From the NCBI GenBank assembly GCA_051530055.1, contig CM121341.1, forward strand, positions 2,046,001 to 2,110,000: a stretch of DNA of 64,000 bases. The letters are read 5' to 3'. The translations under genes and the position numbers were made by a program. This document shows positions 50,339-61,641 of this stretch, in pieces. This DNA comes from Neoechinorhynchus agilis. Its lineage: Eukaryota; Acanthocephala. The notes below the pieces were generated by a model. The model saw only the letters and a list, made by a program, of their open reading frames with translations. It did no database searches and was not told the DNA's origin. Position 1 is the first letter of the stretch, and each line of letters begins with the position of its first letter.

Positions 50339-51405
50339 ATGTCTCGTGAGGGCGCATCTTTGAATACACAGACTGAAACTCTTGGATTATTTGGCCGTTC
50401 AAGCTCGATTGATAGTATTGATATGCGTAGAAACAAAAATTCAGGAGCGGTATATACACCGCATGAAATCTATGGAACATTCGCGCATCAAATGTCAGTA
50501 TTGGGTAGACGGTTGAGTTCTCAAAAATCATGTTACTTTTATTAATCTACATAATATTTAATCACAAGTCATAGTTTGCCTTTTAATTATTTCTCTATTT
50601 TAAGACTAGAATTCGTGGAATTTAATTTTAAACGAAAATTAATAAGTTTAACGGCAAATGAGCAGGATCGATATTTGTTATCGATGCAAAAATAGACGAA
50701 TACATTTGATTCGATAAAAATTGGTGATTTATTAATTTAAATTGGTAAAGTTATCGAATAGAAAATTTTATTGTGCAACGATCTACTAATAAATGTTATA
50801 GGCAAGAGTGAATAAGTGTTTCCGACATCACAAGCGTGCAAAATTGGTAAATTTGTTTTATTATTTAATAATATTGATTTCGAGTTTCTAAAATCCTAAT
50901 TTTTTGCTCCTGGTGATTTTTAAAATGATTCCTTTCGCTTTTAAGGCCGGTATTCAATGATGAAAGTACCAATATACCTCTTTATGGACGCCGAAGATCA
51001 TCTTCTCGCTGTTCGACATGTGCGGCTATCTTTTAGAAAAAATCAAATATTTCAATTATTCTTGATTTTAGTAACTCTTAAGAGGTGGCTTTATGAGCAC
51101 TATAGGAACCCTTACCCTACAAAAAATGAGAAAGTAATGCTTGCAATGATGACAAGAATGACCTTGACTCAAGTATCAACGTGGTTCGCGAATGCTCGAA
51201 GGAGACTAAAAAAGGAATCAACCGGAAAAGGCTAGTCAGTGCAAAAACTGTTCTGGTGTTTCTATCTAAAATTTATTCAGAAATTGCACTAGCGAAGGGA
51301 TACACGGACCGTAAGAAGAAAATTAAATTGGAGAAGGCAGAAAATCTCTCGAGGAAAATAGTTAATTCTGACAATATTTGGTCTATTGATTCCATGTTGC
51401 ATTAG
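50339..51405 (+). CDS. Iroquois-class TALE homeobox transcription factor, unusually short (170 aa)
   Basis: Exons 50339-50493, 50946-51019, 51072-51230 and 51281-51405 join in phase. The homeodomain reads [29 protein letters not shown], then [20 protein letters not shown] and [11 protein letters not shown]. This matches the Iroquois consensus (RRKNATRE..STLKAWLNEHRKNPYPTK...) including the three-residue TALE loop (NPYP) and recognition helix WFANARRRL. The last intron is GC-AG (AAAG|GCTAGT...ATTCAG); only this keeps the frame open and adds a basic tail and [10 protein letters not shown], which resembles the IWSLA motif after the homeodomain in other Iroquois proteins. A nuclear DNA-binding role is expected from the family. 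The usual 400-600 residues and long N- and C-terminal parts are missing. Exon 1 is the least certain: an antisense frame covers it. Confidence 0.85.
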
Positions 51406-51538
51406 ATAGCGCATCGTGTTTTGTGACAGAATAAAAATATGGTGTCTCGGCAGCACTAAGAAAATCTGCCAATAGGATTGTATTCATCACTATCAATAAC
51501 CGATTTATTTTGCCTTTAGCTATTGTAAAAGTGAACGA

Positions 51539-53020
51539 CTAACATTCAATCCTTCTTCCACTGGCCATTTCATCTTCATTACAGTTCACTATTCTATAAT
51601 AGAGATTCTTTGACCTCCAAAGCGAATACGTATTGTCAAATTTGAACAAATAAGTTCCTAGTCCCGAATAAGCGTGGTATCCAACACAAACACGCTTATA
51701 ACAATCTGATCTTCTATATATTCGAATAAGTTCATCCGTGAATATGGACGTCTCAGGATGTGCCTTCATGCTTTCGATAGAGGCAAGTTGACTAATTCCC
51801 GCTGCATTCGATTCTGTAGAATTATCGTTCTTTGATGAGTATTCAATAAGTTTTTCGTTCATTTCATCATCGTCCTCGCTGCTTGACTCCGATATTTGAA
51901 CGCTTATTTCCGTTTGTGGATGGATTGACCATTCAAAAGACAAACCGAAGCCGATATCGTAATCGTCAGTTGCGAACTCCCAACAAATTGCAGTAAAGTC
52001 GGTATTAACCGGCACACGGACCTGTACAAATTGTAAATTCGGGCACCATTTGAGAAGAGTTTATCAAAAATTCAACATTTACTTTGCAGCCGCCATGTTA
52101 TCTAGATGGTATTTAGAGGATAAAAACCATGGGAAATGCGACATATTTTATGACAAAATCTAGCATTTTCTTTGCAGCCACCACGTTGTCTACATGGTGT
52201 TTTAAAGGATGCCACTAATAAAAAATTATATTTGAAGCTCCGTTGACCACGAATTTGCTTTTTTATATGTGATAGCGAAGTGTCCCCGTGATCGAAAAAT
52301 AATCTTATTGTCTAAGCTAAATTAAATACTATGCTCTACGATTTCCACGCATAAGCCTCAAAATAGATCTAAATATAAAAAAATTAACAGTATCGAATTT
52401 TTAGATGGCAAACTGTCGTAAGCGTCTCAGTAAACCCCATTTTCAAAGAGCGACAAGAATAAGCCCGATATAACTGTAAAATTTCTGCAGAGAAACCGTT
52501 AAAGCGACATGATTTAAGGCTTCTGCATTTTAAAACACAGTTAGTTGTTAAATCCTCGATTCTTAGAAATGGTATTAATATTGGAAAATATACTCACCAC
52601 AACGAGATCTCCACTTGAAATGCTCAACTTTCCACGAAAAAGATCGTCTTGGTTCGATGAAAACGACGATTTAAATTCGGCTGCACCTGGACGCTCCCAC
52701 ATTGATGCGGCGTAGAGGGCAGGCATCACGATTCTATTATCCTTAAACCCGAACATTTTGTATTTTTTAAACTCGGACTATGATTTACTCGGATGTTTAA
52801 ATGGACGAAGTGGTAAAGGATTTACCATAAGTTCCCTTTCGCACATACGACTGATTTGCTCAGCTTGTAACGTTTGATGGTCTTGTTGATTAGGTAATTC
52901 GTTCTCCATATAATCGTCCACATACTGCTTCTCAAGATCATGCAGGAACTTCTGACGGGCTGCTTGGTTCGAAGGATGTTCCTTTTGTGCAGCCGATTGA
53001 AGATAAGGTAAGACTTGCAT
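51539..53020 (-). CDS. ACBD3: ACBD3/GCP60-like Golgi protein, GOLD-domain part; acyl-CoA-binding domain not found
   Basis: Exons 53020-52826, 52741-52598 and 52021-51539, all phase 0, about 273 residues. The first exon is a Gln-rich helical segment like the central coiled part of ACBD3. The second has ALYAASMWERPGAAEFKSSF, matching the start of its GOLD domain. The third carries VRVPVNTDFTAICWEFATDD, YDIGFGLSFEW, an acidic SESSSEDDDE run, IRIYRR and YLFKFDNTYSLWRSKNLYYR, the GOLD hallmarks of this family. ACBD3 is a Golgi scaffold that binds giantin and PI4KB. The first exon begins at an AAAG|ATG, so it may be an initiator or an internal exon; no acyl-CoA-binding exon is visible upstream as far as 57.4 kb. 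The acidic insert separates two halves of the GOLD fold as in the vertebrate protein. Confidence 0.85.
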
Positions 53021-53874
53021 CTTTATAGATTGTTTAATTATTTCCCTTTTTGAATTGATGAATGAGCAACAAGTATCGAAGTCTTTTACCTTTGAACATC
53101 GGTTAAATCCTGCAGTTCGCAGAATGTGTTCACATCCCGATCATTGCTATAGAGAATTTATTTAATCGTTAAAGTATTTAAGAAAAATATTAAATTTTGA
53201 TTTGAAAATTTAGACTAAAACAGTCTTAAGATATTTTATCATTTGCAATTGAATTCCGTGCACCAAGTGTTGATATCCGAGTGAGTATTTGAAAAATTAG
53301 ACATTTATAGTGGTGCAGATTCGCACAATTTCAATAAAGAATAAAACGTGAAACCCTATAAGGCTGTCCGAATAACTCGTAGTAACATTTTTTAGTTCAA
53401 GTTCTAAATTTTTTAAACTCTTTGTAAAAATTCACAAAAATCGCCCAAAGCAACATAAGTTTAAAGTTTATTAATATTAATAAGCTCTTAACTGTCGAGG
53501 GCTCATCACTAATCGGCGATATCCTTTTGTTCTCGATAGATATGTCTGATAACGAGATTATGAGATGGAAAAATTCAACCGATAGAGTAATGGTTTTTTA
53601 CTGGACTTTAAGGGAATTTGGATAAATTTCAAAAGATCAACGAATAAATCCAATAAATGTATTATGCTAATCACATGTTAAAACCCAGAATTATGTGTCC
53701 TTTATAAGATGACAGAATATAAATTAATGTATGGATCGGCATTTTAGAATTCGAAAACGTATATTTGCGATGAGAACAAATAAAACTCTAAAGCCTTTAC
53801 GTTTTTGAACGTTAAAAGACGGTGGTATAACTTAAATTTGCTCAAAAATATTAAAATAGGTTTTTAAATGGCTA

Positions 53875-53975
53875 AAAATTTAAAAGAATTTATTGATTCC
53901 GATATTTCAACACAATCTTGCGCCTTTATCAATAATAAATTATTTTAAATTTCCGCCATATAAAAACACGGATAG
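53875..53975. repeat. Foldback family member, degenerate
   Basis: GAATTTATTGATTCCGATAT and ACACAATCTTGCGCCTTTAT match one arm of the elements at 55.0 and 56.7 kb; the other arm is shortened to TAATAAATTATTTTAAATTT and a TTCCGCCATA end. The external TTCAATCTTCAAACAT flank is also shared. Confidence 0.6.
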
Positions 53976-54992
53976 TTCAATCTTCAAACATAAAAATAGG
54001 TACATAATTGTTAAACCGGGAGTTCTGCATTATTTTTAATCTACCACAGAGCACACTTTTTTGAACAGTTGACGATTATTTAACTAATTTATTAATGGTT
54101 TCGTCGCAGAAAGATCACGAATATGTGTCAGTTATTTGTATTCAATAGGAAATTTCATTGTATGTTATAGGAAAATTTCTACTAACGGAACCGAGTTATG
54201 GTAATGGAAATTCGCCTTTTTTTTGAAAATTATATTTTTTACAAAATCTAATTCTTTTCCGTAATTGTTTTTAGAATTAGAATCGTTAAAATGTGCGTAT
54301 TCGATTAAGCCACAGATTATAAAGGAGCTTCGTTCATTTTAGCCGATTGAGCCGAACGACCTTACACTAAATTATTGACCAAAGCGTTTTTTAAAGTTTT
54401 AAATAGCACTGTAAAGATCGTGTCATTTTTACACTTCTAATTTAAAAAATTAGCTGGATTTCTAGAAAGTGAATGCGGTAGTTTTCTAAGATTACAATTT
54501 ATTAACAATAACTTTGTGATCCTACTGTTAAAACCTTATTTCGACCAAAATTTAAGAATTTAAAATTTTATTACCTGTCGTTTTCATCTTCGATCATGAT
54601 TAAATCTAAAATGATTATAGGACTTAATATTAATTCGAGAGTTAAATCAAACAAAAAAGCTCGCCCTCCGATTGCAATCCAAATTTTTTGAAGCGGTGTG
54701 CTGCGAAGTCGTTTTTCGTAAAGACGATCGATTAACTCTTAACATGGGACTCAGACAGCGAGTAAGGCTTCCATTAAAAATTATGCTCAGCGTACCGCAG
54801 TCTCGTCATAGACGGAATAAAGCATTTCTTTGACGACGGGAGCTGTAGGTAAAAATGCACTTATTCTCATGTAGAAATAATTTTGCTTTATTTTTAAAAG
54901 CCAACAACAATCAAGGAAATTTATAGGGCAAAAGTTTCAACTTTTTTTATAATAGTGGCTGCACCGGAAAAAAAGTTTGACTTTGTTTAAAG

Positions 54993-55197
54993 CTTGTTTA
55001 TGGCGTAAAAATTAAAGGAATTTATTAAATTTTATACTTCAGCACAATCTCGTGCCCTTATCAAGGTTGTTGAAGTGTTTAATTCGACGATCAAGTGCGG
55101 TTTAAGCACTTTAGAAACAACCTTTATGAAGGCACGAGATTGTGTCGAAATATCGGATTTAATAAATTCCTTTTATTTTTATGCCATAAATAAGCAT
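54993..55197. repeat. Foldback family member, about 205 bp
   Basis: Ends GCTTGTTTATGGC at 54993 and GCCATAAATAAGC at 55197. Arms share GGAATTTATTAAAT, a TTCAGCACAATCTCGTGCC block and AAGGTTGTT, converging on a loop near 55080-55120. Arm identity is moderate, with some diverged bases in the left arm. No coding capacity. Confidence 0.8.
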
Positions 55198-56536
55198 CAG
55201 AATAATTCAATCTTAAAACATACTTTGTGTAAATCCCAAAACATAAGGATTTAGAGTAGTAGTATTTTGCAGAAAATAAAAAAACCATGGTAACTAGGAG
55301 CGTAAACGAAATTTCTCATTTCCCCGTAGTCTTTTGGGAATTTTTAATTCATTTTTAAAGATTAAAGAGAATTTTAAGTGGATTTCATAAAAAACCCATT
55401 TGAGAAATTGCGTGCCTTAGTGTACTTTAAGTTGCTTGTTAAATTTCATATAATTTCTATTAGATTTTTCGTACAACAAAAAGAAATTCGAACATCTCTA
55501 CGAACTGAATTGCTGTATAAAAAATATTAGAAATCATTTTGCTAATACGATTGGAATGGATATTCGAACAAACCATAAAACGTGCGTTGGCAGCAAATGT
55601 CTTATATCAATCTTAGATTATCACGTATACCGAATATTTGGATTGTCGCAGTCTTAAACCTAGACAGTGGGTTGTTTCCAGTTCGTAAGAAGGAAAATGT
55701 TTAGATCTGTGAGTAACGTTAAAGACTGAAAACTCGACAAAATATAAGAAAAAGAAATACAACAACAATCTGAAAATTCAAAAGCTTCCGGAAATAGTTC
55801 ATGTGCGAAATTTTCCTCATCACTTGTCGTATATATCGATCACTTTTCAGTTTAAACCAGAATTGTTCATCATGAATTATCTAAGACGGTCTTGAAAAAC
55901 CTTTACTACTACTAAATGTTCTGCAGTTTATAAAAGAAACCTGTCGTCTAATTATACGCCTGCAGATAGTTGCTAGACCTTTAAAGTGCAGGGAAATATT
56001 TACATTGGTCGTGCAATATTTGATTGCTCTCTAATGGGACGTTACGAAAATACAAAAACAAAAGTAGGTTCGAGGCAAAAGGACATTATTATATAGTGAT
56101 TTTCTGATTCATACATCAATGGGATCTCGATTATTCGATTCTCAAAGACGATTTGAGTCGTGATTATCAAGCATGGTTTACATTTGAGATTTAAATCTTG
56201 CGCTCTAGATGGTCGTTTACGAGGCTATTTCTCTCGAAATCTTATCGTAAAACCCTTTTAGTTGGCAATTCGGTAATGCTTTAATTGAAGTTTCAAGTCA
56301 TTTTTGTTCGCAAAACTTATAATTTTAGTCGCCCTTATTATACCTCTTAGTTTTAACATAAGAGTCATATTTAGTCTCCGTTCTGCAAATTTTAAAGGTG
56401 GGTCGTTAAGCTCGATCTTCGGTTTAGGTATAAAAGCTCAGCTGGTATGACAATTCTTTTTAAAAATAATGACACAAGGTAGCTTTTGTAGAAAGAAATT
56501 AAGGCTCGAAAATCCTCAAATATTCCAAATAGAGTA

Positions 56537-57125
56537 TTTTTACCTTCCATAAAAAATCTTTGTTTCATATTAAAATATCTATTAATTCATTTAAAATGAT
56601 ACTTTTGACTGTTTCGTTGACTACGTTTTTAGAAAAGGAAATGTGTTTGAAGATTGAATCATTCATGCTTGTTCATAGCGGAAATAATTGAAGGTGTTTT
56701 ATTAAATCCGATATTTCAGCACAATCTCGAGGCTCGAACAAGTTTGTTTCGCAAACAGATTGAGATTGTGCCGAAATATCGGATTTAATAAAACATATTC
56801 AATTATTTCCGCCATGAGCAAACAAAAAAGAAATCGCGACTTCTAATGTTAATGACATTTTAGGAATTCAACTTGAAATTAAATCACTTGGAAAGATTTT
56901 CTTGTAGATCAATTTTTCCTAACTTTTTCAAGTCACTATTCATTTGGAGGCAATCACAAAAATTCTTAAATGCTGGTGTAGAATTAAGCCGAGTAAATTT
57001 GCCTTCCGAATAAATGTTTTATAGCTTCCATGAAGAAGCTTTGTTTAAGATTAAAGTATATAATCAGTCGTTTTAAATGATACTTTTACTCTTTCACTGA
57101 CTACGCTTTTGAAGAAGAAAATCTT
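56537..57125. repeat. Diverged direct repeat flanking a foldback
   Basis: About 56537-56645 and 57015-57125 align over roughly 110 bases (TTCCATAAAAAATCTTTGTT versus TTCCATGAAGAAGCTTTGTT; TTTAAATGATACTTTT in both; TTGACTACGTTTTT versus CTGACTACGCTTTT). Identity is around 75-80% by eye. The 56.7-kb foldback sits between them. Confidence 0.6.
56672..56823. repeat. Foldback family member, about 150 bp
   Basis: GCTTGTTCATAGCGGAAATA at the left pairs with the TATTTCCGCCATGAGCAAAC end at the right. Arms contain TTTTATTAAATCCGATATTT and CACAATCTCGA and are nearly perfect; the loop is about 30 bp. Its inner half is shorter than that of the 55.0-kb copy. Confidence 0.85.
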
Positions 57126-57458
57126 TGCTTTAGGATCTTATAAATACCAGTCTATTAGACGGACTGAAAACTCGTATTTGTGCAAATTATTTTCAAACGC
57201 AAAAATGTTTTAATTTTTGGCTGCAATAGGCACTTTAAAGTCCCTAATATTTCGTCAGTTCGAGCTAAAAATGGACAATTCTTTAAAATGCAAAAACATT
57301 TGACTAAAATGCCATTTGAAATACTAAAGATCATAATTTTTGCCTCTTATCAATCGAGCACGCGCAAGCCGATTTACATGGACGCAGCACGAAATGATTT
57401 CACTTTCCCATTAGGGATATAATAGTCTATAATTGTGTTTGTGTGTGTGTAATAAATA

Positions 57459-58742
57459 TCATGCCAATCCACTCAATCGCACGGAGCCACTTCCTGTAAC
57501 ATACTTCTGCTGATTGTCCCTCGATTTGTCTAAATTCACACACTGCTTACTACCAGCACTCCTAAGCCAATGTCTGTCGATTATATTGGGACGTTTTGAT
57601 CCACGCTCCTTGGAACAAAATCTCTTAATGGAACTTATGATTTTCGAGTATTTTGTCGCATGTCCGCCATTTGCACGGAGACTTGTGCTTTCCTTTTGAG
57701 AAATTTTCGACGACCGAATATCAGGTTCACTAACGTATCGATTCCGATTATTACTACTGAACGCATCGACGGTTCGTTGCTTGACTCTCCAACTACTTGA
57801 CCCTCTCTTTATCAGGCAAATAGCATCATCCCCACTTGCATTAATAACCACCTCCGCGGAATCTCCACGTAACGCCGAGTTAAGAAAATCAGTAGCTTTC
57901 GAAAGATCGAAAGAGTTCAGCTGAATCCCGTTGACACTGATGATCTGATCGTTTTTACGAAGACCGGATCTCATTGCCCTTGAGCCAGATTCAATCCAAT
58001 CGATCATGTAATGTTCACATCTTTCCTTCCTCAGGACTATTTGATGACTATCAAGATACGAAGCTCTTTGAGTATCGATTGGAGAAGGGGTAACGTCCCA
58101 ATTTTGAGGAAAATTGGACATTTCATTCGACAAGTGATTATTTGTAATTTCGGTGTATACGACCGGATCAATTACACAAAAATCGACACATCCGCCTTTC
58201 TGAGCATTTTCAATCAACGCGCGGACAATATCAAAAGATTTTCGATGAGTAGAAACTCCGTTCACGCTTATTACTAAATCACCCGATCGAAGTCCGCTTC
58301 TGGATGCCGGACTGTCTGGACTTACATTAGCTATCTCATGGTATGTTCCATGAAAACGCTCTTTTAAAGATATTCCGAGAACTGATTGTTCATTTATGTT
58401 CTCGATTTTGCAATTTCTGCAACAAGGTAACAGCATGTCACACGTTTTCCTTGACACCGTTGGTGTAGATCTTCTTCGAAACTTTAGTTTAACGGGTCCT
58501 TGCTTCACGGCATCACGTAAAGTTTGGAAAGCTTCCATCGGATTCTCAGCAGATACGTGAGTTCCATTCACTGCCTCCATCAAATCACCGGTCATTATTC
58601 CTGCTCGTTCCGCGTCGGATTCCTTGTCCACACTGAAAACGCACAAATCACCGGTCAAACTGATACCAATCGATTTTGTCTGTGCATCTTGTTTCACTGT
58701 GACCATGAACGAATCTATGAGAAAGTCTATAGGATTGAGCAT
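57459..58742 (-). CDS. Three-PDZ-domain protein, NHERF/PDZK1-like, single exon, about 427 aa
   Basis: I place the start at the ATG at 58742 (MLNPIDFLIDSFM); the frame is open about 48 bases further upstream but without another ATG. PDZ1 has the carboxylate loop as SIGISLTG, then ERAGIMTGDLMEAVNGTHV. PDZ2 has VLGISLKERF and then SRSGLRSGDLVISVNGVSTH, and ends DFCVIDP, much like the VRLLVVDP ending of NHERF PDZ domains. PDZ3 has MRSGLRKNDQIISVNGIQLN. The tail is basic and Ser-rich and ends VRLSGLA, with no ezrin-binding motif that I can recognise. Such proteins cluster membrane receptors and transporters at the cortex by binding their C-terminal tails. Partners are unknown. It is the first of three minus-strand PDZ genes in 6 kb. 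Confidence 0.8.
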   Translation of the reverse strand: MLNPIDFLIDSFMVTVKQDAQTKSIGISLTGDLCVFSVDKESDAERAGIMTGDLMEAVNGTHVSAENPMEAFQTLRDAVKQGPVKLKFRRRSTPTVSRKTCDMLLPCCRNCKIENINEQSVLGISLKERFHGTYHEIANVSPDSPASRSGLRSGDLVISVNGVSTHRKSFDIVRALIENAQKGGCVDFCVIDPVVYTEITNNHLSNEMSNFPQNWDVTPSPIDTQRASYLDSHQIVLRKERCEHYMIDWIESGSRAMRSGLRKNDQIISVNGIQLNSFDLSKATDFLNSALRGDSAEVVINASGDDAICLIKRGSSSWRVKQRTVDAFSSNNRNRYVSEPDIRSSKISQKESTSLRANGGHATKYSKIISSIKRFCSKERGSKRPNIIDRHWLRSAGSKQCVNLDKSRDNQQKYVTGSGSVRLSGLA

Positions 58743-60099
58743 ATCAACGTGCCTACGAATAGACTGGGAACTGCTCAGAAACGTCGACAAGTTGTTTCGT
58801 CTATTTGAACAAGCAAAGTTTCTTTGTCTCCAAATTTAAACAATCGATACGGGTTACATGGGGTTAAGTGTAAACAGAGAATACGCAAATCCTATGCTAA
58901 AGTTTCATTTTAGAATATAAAACATGAATGTCTGCGTGGGGCCGGGGTTTAGGAGGAATTTGTGGGAAATGAAGTTAATAAAGCGTCAAAACATATAGGC
59001 AAATCCAGCACACAATTAAAATCTTATTATACTCATGAGACAATGCGCAGCATTCCTTAATGTGTCTACAGTTCTTATCGAAAAATGGAGTTTGGAGAAT
59101 TACGTTCTCTTCGCAAAGGATTAGTATTGCGCATTTAAGCTCATTACAGGTAAATTTGATACGTCCGAATGAAAAAAAGTTATTGTTACAATTATGGTAT
59201 TTGTGGTTTGGAGTTGACGAAATTCTGGTCACCCAAAAAGCAATTTGTATAGTTTGGCTATTACAGCATTAGCAAATCAATTTGGGGAACCGAGAAACAT
59301 AGATATCCTTGTCGATATGTGATCAGGTACTTTGTTGTATGATTATAAAGAGCTTATTTTTAAACGTTCTGCGAAACTCTTCAAGTTTATCATCAGTTTG
59401 TTAGTTATTAAAAGATTCTTAAGCATTCTGGAATAACTAGCAAATCGATGATGAACCCCTTACGAGATTCGCAGAAAGTTTTCAACAAAAAAGGATTTAC
59501 AAATAACTATACTTGATTTGAAATTTAATTCCGAATAAAAAGCGACACGGAAAAGGAATTCGCTGATACTGTTTATACTGGTTTCATAAATCGATTTGGA
59601 CATCGTCATTATTTATAAAAAATTTTTATCTGAATTCTATTCGCCTAAAATAGGCCTAACCACCAATGTCTTTTTGTTTGAGCATTAATAATTATTATTT
59701 TAGTAAAATCTAATCTCGAAAGTGATTGCGGTCGTTCAATTTTGTAAACCATACAGTAAATAACAGTCCGTTAATATAATTCGGTTCTACTAATTTTATG
59801 CACCTATTCCAATATTGATCTTAAATTTAAGAATGGTCTAAAAACTAATTTGATAGCCATAGTAAATTTTCAATAGATTTAATCTAAAAAAAGACCCAGG
59901 AAAATAATTCAGCGATATAATTTTGGCTGTTACAGTACACTATTCTTCTTTTTTCGTCTAAATCTTCTAATCATCTATTTACCAAGTTTTATTAATAGCA
60001 CCCCAATGCTCATTTCTTACCCTAATCATTCAAATTAATCATCCATTGGAGAACATTTCTATCATAGTATCATGCCCTAACGGTCCATTCCCCTCATGT
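58743..60099. other. Gene-free stretch between PDZ genes
   Basis: No supported coding region. Short frames at 58975-59272 on both strands overlap each other and look like chance. Confidence 0.45.
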
Positions 60100-61641
60100 T
60101 CACGATTTTTCGGTACTAACTGTACAATCAATCAGCTAAATGTCATGCGAACGGAAAAATATGTCGCACTAGAATCGAGATGTGTGACTTTGTTCAAATT
60201 TTGTCAAAACACAAGAAAGTTCCAATTCCTTTTAAATATGAACAAAAATACTCACATGGAGATGGCGGTCTTTGCTCGATTTCCTCACATTTCTCTTCGT
60301 CACCAAAAGTCTGATTGATTTCATCAGCCAAAAGAGCATTTGAGACCACTTTGTCAGTAACAACTCTGACAATAAGATTATCCAAGTTCCTCTTTATAAG
60401 ACTTAGAACCTAAACTGTAGTTGTAGATATTTTATTAAAAAATTAACCGCAAACCGAGGGATGCGAGAGGTTATCAACATTGGTTCCATTTATAGACAGA
60501 ATCCGGTCTCCATCTCTCATTCCAGCTTGATGACCGGGTAATCCTTCAACTACATTACCAAGTGCATGCAGGATTTGTGACCCAGTTTCGTTGGCGATCG
60601 TTATTGTCTTAAGGTCAAATCCCAAAAGAGCATTCCGGCCGTTATTTATAATGATTGTTCGACAAGGATCAGTGTTTTCGTCTTGTACTTGTTTGGGATT
60701 TAAATTTTGAGAAGGCGACATTTGTGGCTTCGAAATCTGAGGCGACTGGGCTTTTAGTTTGTTGATTGGGTTTAAAGTATGATCCATTCTTTTTATTCTG
60801 ATCTAATAAATCACCAAAATAAGAAGATCCTAAAGGAACGATAAAGTCCTTATACCTGCTTTATACTTGCTGCATTGTCTTGTCCTCGCAAGACAGTAAA
60901 CAAAAGTTGTCCATTCTTCTCAAAAGCGGCTTTTACAGCTTCTTTAAACTCTCCAATATTCATTCGAGTCACCTGAACTCCATTCAGTCGCTCAATTCGG
61001 TCGTTTCTCAGAAGACCTGCCAGTGAAGATATAGACTCCGGTCTCACCTATTTTTATTATGAATAAGGAATTTTTCGATTTTCTCCTACATTACTTATTA
61101 CGGCATCTTTTATACGGATAATACAAACATTGGCTGATTGGTCCACCATTTTTGTTTGACTTGTCAGTTCTGACATTCGGAAATTAACATCCAATCCCAG
61201 TTCTTTACTGATGTAATCATCGGATTTCGTTCTAACGATCACAGTTGGTGTGATGGCATCCATTCGGTATTTGTTTAGGTCTTCTTACAATATGATTAGT
61301 TCCATATTTTTATAGGAAATATCTTACCTAAAGAAGCGTCCTTCTTCGTCTGGTCCATTTCAACATCTCCAACCGGAACTGTTTTGTTGATCTTGGTTTG
61401 AAAGGTGCTAACATACTTTTTTGTATCAAAGTGGTTTGGGCATTTACGCCCGGAATTCTTATCGGTATCGTCAAAATAATTGCTACAAGATTCGACTGCT
61501 TCTTGCTTGATCACAATCATCTTTTCAGCTAACGACCGTCGCTTAAAAGACTCCTCCTGTGTGTCTTCATTGATTGCAACCCATTTGTGACTCCTATCGT
61601 CATATGTCGTGCTCTTTTCATTAACTTTTTGACGTTCGTCA
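60100..61641 (-). CDS. Two-PDZ-domain protein, six exons, 5' end uncertain
   Basis: Exons: about 61641-61328, 61283-61090, 61047-60856, 60802-60455, 60409-60256 and a last one from 60119 to about 60100. Introns 1 to 4 are about 43-53 bp and in phase; the last (60255-60120) is 136 bp. The N-terminal 100 residues are polar and Lys/Glu-rich. PDZ1 spans exons 2-3 (SLAGLLRNDRIERLNGVQVT, then LLFTVLR). PDZ2 spans exons 4-5 (NALLGFDLKTI, HQAGMRDGDRILSINGTNV, then HPS|VLSLIKRNLDNLIVRVV). No membrane segment. The first exon is open from an acceptor-like AAAAG at 61642 and lacks an early ATG, so a 5' exon is missing or the start is at 61520. The end is also tentative. Role by family: binding C-terminal tails of membrane proteins. 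Confidence 0.75.

Larger units (their letters stand above)
53021..57458. other. Large gene-free stretch with foldback elements
   Basis: 4.4 kb without a supported gene. It holds three members of one foldback family and a diverged direct repeat, listed separately. If ACBD3 has upstream exons they would lie here, but I cannot see the expected acyl-CoA-binding motifs. Confidence 0.45.

Noticed and set aside
50193-50531. 112-codon minus-strand frame overlapping Iroquois exon 1, with protein-like composition
   Set aside because: No partner exon found, and the plus-strand exon it covers splices in exact phase to the Iroquois homeodomain exons. I keep some doubt.
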